Source of the DNA: Saltatorellus ferox
GTDB lineage: Bacteria > Planctomycetota > UBA1135 > GCA-002686595
Assembly: GCA_007751475.1 (NCBI GenBank)
Contig: CP036434.1
Coordinates: 1,612,001-1,676,000, forward strand
DNA length: 64,000 nt
Direction of reading: 5' to 3'
Made by a program: the position numbers and the translations under genes. Below the pieces are notes generated by a model that was given only the letters and a program-made list of their open reading frames with translations, did no database searches and was not told the DNA's origin. Below, in pieces: positions 25,830 through 32,933 of this stretch. The number at the start of each line of letters is the position of its first letter. The stretch's first letter is position 1.

Positions 25830-26573
25830 CTACCTGTGCTCGAGGCGCTGGGTCAGGATCGCCTGTGCCTTGAAGAAGGCGCGACGAGCGGCATAGGGCG
25901 ACGAGTAGCCGAGCGCTTCGGCAAGCGCGTCGAACGAGTGGGTCTTCTCGAAGCGTGCTCGGAGGAGGAGGCGTTCCCGCTCTTCGAAGGTTTCCAGTGC
26001 CGCGCGGTAGCGGCCGACCTCTTCGTCGAACTCCATCGAGTCGGATGGGTCTTCCTCGCCCGATACGCGCAGCTCGGCTTCGTTTTCGTCGACGGCCTTG
26101 CGGCGGTCGCGCTGGCTCGCGTGGTGGAAGCGGATCGAGTCGACAATGCGGTTGCGGACGATCATCGCGAGGTAGCCGGCAAAGGCGTCTTCGGAGTTCC
26201 CGGAGAACGCGCGGAGGTCGCGGAGAGCGCTCCGGAAAACCTCCTGAACCACGTCGCCGGTGCTGAATCGGGCGAGCAGCCAGGGGCGCTTCGCCCGCAG
26301 TTCGATCGCGAGGCGGCGGTGGACCATCGTCTGCACGACGGGGTAGAAGCGCTCGAACAGCGTGTTCAGCGCCACTTCGTCGCCCGCGGCCGCGCCCTTC
26401 AGCTGCTCCTGGAAACGCTGCATCGAGGCGTCGAGCTGAGAGGACCCTGAAGAGACTCCGGGGCTGCGATCCGACGCCTTCGAAGCGGGATGCTCCGGGG
26501 TCGCCGAGTCCGATGAGCAGGCGAAGGACTCCGTCGGCGGCTCGGAGGGGGCGGGATCGTGTGTCGTCTTCAT
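25830..26573 (-). CDS. ECF-type RNA polymerase sigma factor
   Basis: A 247-residue sigma factor. After a Pro/Ser/Glu-rich leader of about 55 residues comes region 2 (LFERFYPVVQTMVHRRL ... FSTGDVVQEVFRSALRDLRAF ... FAGYLAMIVRNRIVDSIRFHHA). An acidic linker and region 4 follow (ERERLLLRARFEKTHSFDALAEALGYSS ... AARRAFFKAQAIL). Typical of the planctomycete sigma factors encoded directly upstream of a Ser/Thr kinase, as here (6-bp gap). Such sigma factors lack a classical anti-sigma gene, and regulation by phosphorylation through the partner kinase is the usual proposal. A perfect inverted repeat lies 10-29 bp upstream of the ATG. Confidence 0.92.
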   Translation of the reverse strand: MKTTHDPAPSEPPTESFACSSDSATPEHPASKASDRSPGVSSGSSQLDASMQRFQEQLKGAAAGDEVALNTLFERFYPVVQTMVHRRLAIELRAKRPWLLARFSTGDVVQEVFRSALRDLRAFSGNSEDAFAGYLAMIVRNRIVDSIRFHHASQRDRRKAVDENEAELRVSGEEDPSDSMEFDEEVGRYRAALETFEERERLLLRARFEKTHSFDALAEALGYSSPYAARRAFFKAQAILTQRLEHR

Positions 26574-26582
26574 GGTGAGGTG

Positions 26583-26602
26583 GGAAGGAACGTTCTCCTT
26601 CC
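26583..26602. promoter_or_regulatory. 7-bp perfect inverted repeat upstream of the sigma-factor gene
   Basis: GGAAGGA - ACGTTC - TCCTTCC. On the minus strand one arm is a Shine-Dalgarno-like GGAAGGA, but it is about 21 nt from the ATG, further than usual, and would be paired in RNA. It may be a protein-binding operator or a leader hairpin affecting translation. No experimental parallel is claimed. Confidence 0.4.
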
Positions 26603-27072
26603 ACTATCCATGGCGGCTGGGCTCCGGGGCACTGGCGATTCGATTTGATTTTTTTTCTCTGCGGCCTCCGTGTGCGGCCCCGGGACCCGGGCGGCGAGGA
26701 GTCACGAGATGGGCCTTGGCAGGGGCTGGAGCGCCCTTTTTGCAGCACTGGGCCGCCGTTGGGGTGGGGGCGGCCCCGCGGGGAATTCGGCGCGGAAAGT
26801 CCACGGGAGAGCCCCGCGGGGTCGCGAGATTCCAGGGGAAGAGCGCTGGTTGGAGAGGGCCTCGACGTGACGGCCTGGCGCGGCTGGCCCGGCCTGGTGA
26901 TCAGCGCATGGCCGAAGGGTCGTCGCGCAAGCGCGAGTCGCAGTGCGGCCAAGAGTCCATGCTGACGCTGGCCCTTCTTCCGTGTTCGACCGTTCTAATG
27001 ATCGGTTGTCGCGGTTCGCATGCGTCATTGCCACCCAGAGCGCCAGCGGGGCCATCTTCCGAGGAAGTATCG
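26603..27072. other. Divergent intergenic region, no gene recognised
   Basis: About 470 bp between the sigma-factor gene and the methyltransferase gene. It contains a T8 run near 26650 and a CCCCGCGGGG palindrome near 26774. Open frames cross it in several registers but none shows a ribosome site plus recognisable protein; the codon pattern looks incidental to high GC. It should hold promoters for both flanking genes; I cannot place them with confidence. Confidence 0.4.
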
Positions 27073-27888
27073 ATGATTCACTATCCCTTCGAGCACGACG
27101 CGGAGGAGCACGAGCGGCTTCAGCGTCAGGACGATCTCTTCAGGCCGCTGACGCGGAGTTTCTTGGCAGCGGTGGAGGCGGAGGGCGTGAAGCGTGTTCT
27201 CGATATAGGCACCGGAACGGGGGCCAATCATGCCGTTCTCGCCGAGCGATTCGGCCCCGGTCTCCACATCACAGGGCTCGACCCGGATCGCGCCGCCATG
27301 CAGATTGCGTCGCGGCGGCTTCCACCAGGAGTGAAGTTCTTCGAGCCGGTCCCCGAGTCCATCGAAGAGTATCGACCCGACCAGGCGTTCGATCTGGCGT
27401 TCATGCGGTGTGTGCTCATGTACTGCGATGACCCTGTGGCGACCGTGAAGAAGGTCGCGAGCTTCGTTCGGCCGGGTGGCTACGTACTGATCCAGGATGC
27501 GGACCACTCCAGCTATTGCCGGACGGAGCCTGAGTCCCTTGAGTTCGCCGCGTTGCATCACGAGATTCAGGGCTATGGCGTGACCGCGGGTGTGCACGAA
27601 AACATGGGGCTGAGGCTCGTCGATGTCTTCGTGGATTCAGGACTCACGCCGCGCATGGAGCACCGCGCCAAGCGCCACGACGGGGTGTCCGATCCGAGGA
27701 TCTTCGCTCTGCTTGGCCGAACGGTCGTCGGCATGCGACGCAAGGCAGCCGCTGTGGGGATTCCGCACCCGGCGGAGATGGACGCGAATGCGATCGCGTC
27801 GAGGCTCGAGGCGCTCGCCGCGGGCCGTCGCGTCTTTAGCAGCACGCTGGTCGGCGTTGCGGCGCAGCTTCCGCTCGAAGTCTCCTGA
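27073..27888 (+). CDS. Class I SAM-dependent methyltransferase
   Basis: A 271-residue protein with a Rossmann SAM-binding core: motif I VLDIGTGTG (residues 42-50), an acidic residue after strand beta2 (ITGLDPD), motif IV-like FDLAFMRCVLMYCDD, and post-I VRPGGYVLIQD. The C-terminal ~90 residues are helical and give no clue to substrate. The ATG at 27073 directly precedes the conserved part; the frame is open 500 bp upstream without protein-like content. A strong hairpin follows the gene. A small-molecule methyltransferase is most likely. Confidence 0.82.
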   Translation: MIHYPFEHDAEEHERLQRQDDLFRPLTRSFLAAVEAEGVKRVLDIGTGTGANHAVLAERFGPGLHITGLDPDRAAMQIASRRLPPGVKFFEPVPESIEEYRPDQAFDLAFMRCVLMYCDDPVATVKKVASFVRPGGYVLIQDADHSSYCRTEPESLEFAALHHEIQGYGVTAGVHENMGLRLVDVFVDSGLTPRMEHRAKRHDGVSDPRIFALLGRTVVGMRRKAAAVGIPHPAEMDANAIASRLEALAAGRRVFSSTLVGVAAQLPLEVS

Positions 27889-27927
27889 AGCGCGTTCTGC
27901 GCGGTACCTGCAGAGGCATGGAACGAG

Positions 27928-27962
27928 AACGAGCGCGAGCGCTTTACAGCGTCGCGCTCGTT
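27928..27962. terminator. Large hairpin (11 bp + bulge + 4 bp) at a convergent junction
   Basis: AACGAGCGCGA, a bulged G and CGCT pair with AGCG and TCGCGCTCGTT around loop TTAC. It lies 39 nt after the methyltransferase stop and 34 nt before the stop of the opposing repeat protein. Confidence 0.65.
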
Positions 27963-27996
27963 GAGCAGGCACCTCGAATCTCTCCCTGTATCCGGA

Positions 27997-29442
27997 CTAC
28001 CAGCCGGAGCCGGTCGGGATGTCGGACCAGGTGCCGTACTCCTCATACGACCCTTCCTGATCCCAGCCGCTTTGATCCCAGCCGCCGGGCTGCTGTCCAC
28101 CCGGCCCCCAGCCGCCGCTGTTCGGGCCCTGGGGGCCGTAGCCGCCCGGGTTCCAACCGCCAGGGTTCATACCGCCGGGGTTCATGCCGCCCGGGTTCAT
28201 GCCGCCGGGCGCACCCGTCGAGCGCTGAAGCTGAAGCTGGGTGTACCCCATCTCTTCGCTACCGAGCGACCCCGTGATTCCCTGGGCGCCGAGGGTGAGT
28301 TCGAGCCTCGCGGGGAACGAGGTCAGCATTTGACGGGAGCGCGCTTCGAGGATGCGGACGTTGGGGCAGCTGAGCGACGCCTTGCCGTTCTGCATGGTGC
28401 CGGTGAAGGTCTCCTCGACGAGCAGTTGAACGGTCTGCCCGCTCTCCGGATCCGGGTAGGGGATCGTGCTGGAGTAGGTGGCGCGCACCTGGCCGGTCGC
28501 CGGGTCCTGGGTCACGTTGAGCTGGGCGGGGAACTGGATGGGCTGACCGTTGTCGAGCGTGTCGCTGGCCGTGCCGCTCCACTGGCCCTGGAGGGTGTTG
28601 GCGGCCGGCTGGCCGGGGAAGCCTGGTTGGTTCGGCTGGCCGGGCTGGCCAGGGAAGCCCGGCATGGCACCAGCGCGGTCCAGCTGGAACTGGGCGAATC
28701 CGATCTGCGGGCTTCCGACCTGACCCGAGAGGCGACCGTTCTCGGCCATGAGGCCGATCGAGACGTACCAGGGGCCCTGGGTCTGGCCGGTGTTCAGCAC
28801 CTGGACGCTGTAGTCCTGGGACTCACCCATGAGGAAGGAGAAGGCGGGGACCGGAGCGGTGGGCTGGCCGTAGGGGTTCTGGCCCTGCTGGGGATAGCCC
28901 TGCGGGCTGCCCGGGTTCTGCTGGACGCCGCCGCGGAAGGTGCCGGTCCAGCGGGTCGGGCTGGGCTGGATGTCGGGGGACTGTGCCGGGATCTCGGCGG
29001 AGTAGCGCATGCGGTAGCCCTGGCCTTCGCGCTCGACGTCGACGGTGACGGGGAAGGTCATCATCACGCCGCCGGGGAGCGGCCAGGAGGCCTGGCCCTT
29101 CCACTGACCGGCGTAGGTGTCGGCCGGCGCGGGGGCCGGCGCGGGGAACTGACCCGGCTGTCCGGGCTGGCCAGCACCGCCCGTCGTGCTGCCGGCCTGA
29201 CCGTAGGGGGTCGGCTGGCCGTACGGCGCGGGTTGGCCGGCCTGCCCCGTCTGGCCCGTCGGCCCCGTCTGGCCCGTCTGGCCCGTCTGGCCGCCGTAGC
29301 CGCGTCCGACGACGGGAGCTCCGCCGGTCTGCGACCCGGGCGAGACGCGGTCACGGGAGCCGAGTCCCTGGGAGAGAGCCGGGGAGGCACTCAGGAGAAG
29401 GGCGAGGATGGCAGCGGCGTGGGGGCGGATCGAGGAGGACAT
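27997..29442 (-). CDS. Secreted Gly/Pro/Gln-rich repeat protein with two similar beta domains
   Basis: A 481-residue protein with a signal peptide (AAILALLLSASPALS). Residues ~45-85 are triplet-like Gly repeats (QTG QTG PTG QTG QAG, then PYGQ units) resembling a short collagen-like stretch. Two related beta-rich domains follow, each beginning GQWxGxA (first about residues 112-255, second about 282-420) and each ending near GxxQxQLxR. They are separated by a GFPGQPGQPNQPGFPGQP linker. The C-terminus has GGMNPGGMNPGGMNP units and a Gly/Trp/Ser-rich acidic tail. The duplicated domain is not one I can name. An extracellular or cell-surface role is inferred. The frame is open 2 kb upstream, antisense to the next gene; that part is rejected. 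Confidence 0.72.
   Translation of the reverse strand: MSSSIRPHAAAILALLLSASPALSQGLGSRDRVSPGSQTGGAPVVGRGYGGQTGQTGQTGPTGQTGQAGQPAPYGQPTPYGQAGSTTGGAGQPGQPGQFPAPAPAPADTYAGQWKGQASWPLPGGVMMTFPVTVDVEREGQGYRMRYSAEIPAQSPDIQPSPTRWTGTFRGGVQQNPGSPQGYPQQGQNPYGQPTAPVPAFSFLMGESQDYSVQVLNTGQTQGPWYVSIGLMAENGRLSGQVGSPQIGFAQFQLDRAGAMPGFPGQPGQPNQPGFPGQPAANTLQGQWSGTASDTLDNGQPIQFPAQLNVTQDPATGQVRATYSSTIPYPDPESGQTVQLLVEETFTGTMQNGKASLSCPNVRILEARSRQMLTSFPARLELTLGAQGITGSLGSEEMGYTQLQLQRSTGAPGGMNPGGMNPGGMNPGGWNPGGYGPQGPNSGGWGPGGQQPGGWDQSGWDQEGSYEEYGTWSDIPTGSGW
28149..28196. repeat. Tandem GMNPG-coding repeat
   Basis: About three to four copies of a 15-nt unit (PGGMN on the minus strand) near the 3' end of the Gly/Pro-rich protein gene. 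Such short in-frame repeats can change copy number by slippage. Confidence 0.6.
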
Positions 29443-29634
29443 GGCGCGAGGGGGTACTTGTGTGTTCGAGGGCGAACCGCGCGACCATCGCCGGCTCACA
29501 GAGGCATGCGGGATCCGTCCCAGCGGCTGCCAAGATTCGGTGGGAATCTCCGGACGAGGTCCAAGGGGCTCCCGATGAGCGCACCATGAGAGCCCAGGTT
29601 CGGCGTGGGGGCGTGCCGGGCTACCCTTGGCCGC

Positions 29635-31353
29635 ATGAAGCACCCATCGAAGAATCGGCGGCCCGCGCGCCGCACAGCGGCCACGCTCGCGCTCGCAGGA
29701 ATGACGCTGTTGGCCCACGCGGGCGCCCAGGCCGTGGCCGCGCCACCCGAGGTCGGTGGTCCCGGGAGAGCCTCCGGCGCGGAGGTGAAGCGCGGCCTCC
29801 AGCGCAGGACCGACGGGGCGGACAGCGGGCTGACTCTCTTCACTCCGCTGCGCTCGAAGGAGACCTACCTCGTGAACGCTGCTGGCGAAACGGTGCACAC
29901 CTGGAAGAGCGACTACACGCCAGGGAACTCCGTCTACCTTCTCGAGGACGGCAGCATCCTGCGCACCGCCAAGGATGCGGGCGACGCGCCGTTCCGTGGC
30001 GGCGGCGAGGGCGGCCGGATCCAGCGCATTTCTTGGGACGGTGAACTCCTCTGGGACTACCTCCTGTCGAACGAGACCCAGCGCCAGCACCACGACATCG
30101 CGCCCATGCCGAACGGCCACGTGCTGGCGATCGTGTGGGAACTCGCGGGCCAGAAGGACGCGATGCGCAACGGTCGCGACAGGGACCAGGTCGGAGAGAA
30201 CGGCCTTTGGCCCGATGCGGTGATCGAGCTTGCGCCCAGGGGCCTTCACGAAGCCGAGGTCGTGTGGGAATGGCACGCCTGGGATCACCTCGTTCAGGAC
30301 CGCAACCCTGACTACAAGAACTACTCGGATTCGATCCGCGTGCCCGGCCGCATCGACGTCAACTACGACGTGCTCGCGCGGCCCAAGACCGACGAGGAAG
30401 TGGCGAAGGAGAAGGAGGTCGAGGAGCACCTGCGCGGCCTCGGCTACAGCGGCGGCGATGATGAGAGTGACGACCAGGGCGGCGGCCTCGGTACCGGCTC
30501 CGATTGGATGCACACGAACAGCATCGACTACGACCCGGCCCACGACCTGGTCGCCATCAGCGTGCGCGAGGCGAGCGAGGTCTGGATCCTCGACCACTCG
30601 ACGACGACCGCCGAGGCGCGCACCGGCCAGGGCGGCCGCCATGGCCATGGGGGCGACCTTCTCTACCGCTTTGGCCGCCCGTCGAACTACGGGGGCAACG
30701 CACCCCGCCAGCTCTTCGCTCAGCACGACGCGCGCTTCGCCAACGTCGGCGATGAGATCCACGTGACGGTCTTCAACAACGGCGGAGGCCGCCCCGGCGG
30801 CGATCGCTCGTCGGTCGACGAATACAAGCTCCCCTTCACGCCCGAGGCCGGCTTCGCGCTCACCGAAGACGGCCTGCCCGTCCCCGCCGAACTCGTCTGG
30901 TCCTACGACGGCGGCTTGACGAAGCTCTACAACGGCCACATCAGCGGCGCCCAGAGACTCGCGAGCGGCCACACCCTGATGTGCCTCGGCGAGGAAGGCC
31001 GAACGATCGAGGTCACGCCCGCGGGCGAGATCGTGTGGGACTACCTCCAGCCGATCGCGTCCCGGGAAGAAGGAGGCCCGGGCGGAGGGCCCCGAGGTCG
31101 CCGGGGTCCTCCAGGCGGCGAGCGCCCCGAAGGTCCGCCGCCGGGCGGAGGCCGTCGCGCCCGGCGAGGTCCTGGCCCGGACGGCGGCCGGCCTGAAGGC
31201 GGCCCCCCTGGAGCGGGCCCCCCGGAAGCGGGTGGTCCGGGCGTAGGGCGCGGCGGAGGCGGGCCACAAGGCGCATTCGCCATCTTCCGCGTCAACCGCT
31301 ACCTCGCGGATCATCCGGTGGCGTCGCGCCTCGCTTCTTCCGAACCGAAATAG
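29635..31353 (+). CDS. Secreted arylsulfotransferase-like (ASST family) beta-propeller protein
   Basis: A 572-residue protein with a basic N-terminus and signal peptide (TAATLALAGMTLLAHAGAQAVAA). The body is a beta-propeller with repeated 'G-x-hydrophobic-x-W-x-Y' units: ETVHTWKSDY, GELLWDYLLS, AEVVWEWHAW, EIVWDYLQP. Conserved His segments QHHDIAPMPNGHVL, WMHTNSIDYDP and LFAQHDARF fit the arylsulfotransferase family, whose members move sulfate between phenols using an active-site His. Activity is not certain because many homologues are uncharacterised. A Gly/Pro/Arg-rich segment of about 65 residues interrupts the C-terminal region, and its reverse strand reads open, giving a false antisense ORF. 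The start was chosen at the signal peptide. Confidence 0.8.
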   Translation: MKHPSKNRRPARRTAATLALAGMTLLAHAGAQAVAAPPEVGGPGRASGAEVKRGLQRRTDGADSGLTLFTPLRSKETYLVNAAGETVHTWKSDYTPGNSVYLLEDGSILRTAKDAGDAPFRGGGEGGRIQRISWDGELLWDYLLSNETQRQHHDIAPMPNGHVLAIVWELAGQKDAMRNGRDRDQVGENGLWPDAVIELAPRGLHEAEVVWEWHAWDHLVQDRNPDYKNYSDSIRVPGRIDVNYDVLARPKTDEEVAKEKEVEEHLRGLGYSGGDDESDDQGGGLGTGSDWMHTNSIDYDPAHDLVAISVREASEVWILDHSTTTAEARTGQGGRHGHGGDLLYRFGRPSNYGGNAPRQLFAQHDARFANVGDEIHVTVFNNGGGRPGGDRSSVDEYKLPFTPEAGFALTEDGLPVPAELVWSYDGGLTKLYNGHISGAQRLASGHTLMCLGEEGRTIEVTPAGEIVWDYLQPIASREEGGPGGGPRGRRGPPGGERPEGPPPGGGRRARRGPGPDGGRPEGGPPGAGPPEAGGPGVGRGGGGPQGAFAIFRVNRYLADHPVASRLASSEPK

Positions 31354-31507
31354 GTCGACGCAGGCTCTTCGAGTCGCGCGGCCTTTGAGGAACACCGGGA
31401 TCCAATCGGATCGGGGTTTTCCCGCCGCGGCCGAGCATGGCGAGTTCCGAAATCGCCGCGTAGTATCCAGAGCCAGACCCATTTCCCAAATTTTGACTCA
31501 CACTGCC

Positions 31508-32791
31508 ATGAACCACTCGCTGATTCGCCTCGCCGCGCTCTCTGCGCTCACCTGCTCCGCCGCTCTCGCTCAGAACGATGACTGCTCGACCGCGATTCCG
31601 TTGACCGCCGACGTGGCGGTGGTCTTCGATACGACGGCCGCGACGGCGGGCGTTCCGTTCGCCTGCGCCTCCGGAGGCGCTGCCGATCTCTGGTATAGCT
31701 ACACCTCGACCGGCACGGGCACGATCGTGACGGTCGCTCTCTGCGGCTCGACGTACGACACGGCCCTCGAGATCTTCGACGGCGATTGCATGGCGCCGAA
31801 CCTTCTGATCTGCAACGACGACTCCTGCGGACTCCAGAGTTCCGCTGACGTGATGAACGCTGCCGCGGGCATCACCTATCTCATCCGCGTCGGCGGCTTC
31901 AACGGTTCGACGGGCATGGGCACGGTTCTCGTGACCGAAGGCACCGTCGCCTGCGCCATGCCCGACGCGTTCGAGGACAGCGACGACTGCGCCACGGCCT
32001 TCGCGCTCGGTGACGGGACTTACCCGGGCCTGAACGTGGAGGAATTCGACAACGACTACTACGAGGTCATCGTGGCCAACGGCGCGACGCTCGACGCTAG
32101 CATCTTCTTCATCGACGCCATGGGGGACTGCGATCTCTATCTGTGGGATCCCCTGGTCGCCTGTGATACCAACGTGGCAGGGCCGGGGACGGGTACCGGA
32201 GCCCTCGCCGTGGGCTTCTCGGCGTCGGACGACGAGACGGTCACCTACACGAACACGACGGGCGCCGATCAGACGCTCGTTCTCGAGGTGGACATGTTCA
32301 CCGTCGGTGGGTGCAACGAGTACTCACTCACCATCGACGGATCCGGCCCAGGGACGGGTGGCATCGGCACCAACTACTGCATGGCGAACCCGAACTCCAC
32401 CGGCATGGCCGGGTCCATGTCCGCGACCGGCTCGGCGACAGCCCTCGACAACGACGTGACCTTGACCGCGGCGGGGCTGCCCATGAACGTCAACGGCTAC
32501 TTCATCACGTCCCAGACGCAGGCGTTCCTTCCGAACCCCGGTGGTAGCGCGGGCAACGTCTGTGTGGGCGGCACGATCGGTCGCTACATCGGAGCGGGTC
32601 AAATGCAGAACACGGGTGCGTCGGACTCGTTCTCCCTCGCGATCGACCTCAGCGCGACGCCTCTCTCCATGGGCTTCGGCACCGTCATGGCCGGCGAAAC
32701 CTGGAACTACCAGGGATGGCACCGCGATTCGGATGCCATGGGCGCGGCGACGTCCAATTTCACCGATGGTCTGAGCGTCACGTACCAGTGA
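31508..32791 (+). CDS. Secreted protein with two PPC-like domains and an NSTG-type C-terminal domain
   Basis: A 427-residue protein with signal peptide (SLIRLAALSALTCSAALA). Residues ~24-150 (DDCSTAIPLTADVAVVFDTTAAT ... DLWYSYTSTGTGTIVTVALCGSTYDTALEIFDGDC) resemble bacterial pre-peptidase C-terminal-like beta domains; a second related domain follows at ~160-280 (DDCATAFALGDGTYPGLNVEEFDNDYYEV ... DLYLWDP). Residues 289-427 form a separate domain starting NYCMANPNSTG and ending TSNFTDGLSVTYQ. The same domain ends the next gene product. No enzymatic motif is present. Probable cell-surface or extracellular protein; the next gene lies 142 bp downstream on the same strand. Confidence 0.78.
   Translation: MNHSLIRLAALSALTCSAALAQNDDCSTAIPLTADVAVVFDTTAATAGVPFACASGGAADLWYSYTSTGTGTIVTVALCGSTYDTALEIFDGDCMAPNLLICNDDSCGLQSSADVMNAAAGITYLIRVGGFNGSTGMGTVLVTEGTVACAMPDAFEDSDDCATAFALGDGTYPGLNVEEFDNDYYEVIVANGATLDASIFFIDAMGDCDLYLWDPLVACDTNVAGPGTGTGALAVGFSASDDETVTYTNTTGADQTLVLEVDMFTVGGCNEYSLTIDGSGPGTGGIGTNYCMANPNSTGMAGSMSATGSATALDNDVTLTAAGLPMNVNGYFITSQTQAFLPNPGGSAGNVCVGGTIGRYIGAGQMQNTGASDSFSLAIDLSATPLSMGFGTVMAGETWNYQGWHRDSDAMGAATSNFTDGLSVTYQ
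32372..32788 (+). other. Shared C-terminal domain, copy 1 (139 residues)
   Basis: Residues 289-427 of the 31.5-kb gene. Shared with copy 2 at 35133-35552: YC near the start, NSTG, GS, ND, a LP..GYF core, GGS.G..C.GG..GR, GET...Q.W.RD and TSNFT..L.V near the end. Both Cys are conserved (YC and VC/LC), suggesting a disulfide. I know of no characterised function; it could be a surface-anchoring or sorting domain. Confidence 0.75.
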
Positions 32792-32933
32792 CCGTGGATG
32801 AGTCCTTCGCTTCCGATCCGGAGGCGAAGGGCTCGAGCGATCGCTTCGTGGCCAAGAATTTCGAAGCGTTCGGTGACCATGCTCGCATCGCGGGGTCTCT
32901 CTTTCGAGTCCCACCTCCAACCCCCGTTTCGCG

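Noticed and set aside
31041..31295. Proline/glycine-rich minus-strand ORFs inside the arylsulfotransferase-like gene
   Set aside because: They are reverse translations of the Gly/Pro/Arg low-complexity segment of the plus-strand gene.
29443..31482. N-terminal extension of the Gly/Pro-rich minus-strand ORF to 1161 residues
   Set aside because: It is antisense to the arylsulfotransferase-like gene, has no ribosome site or protein family, and a signal peptide begins at 29442. The open frame is an effect of high GC.
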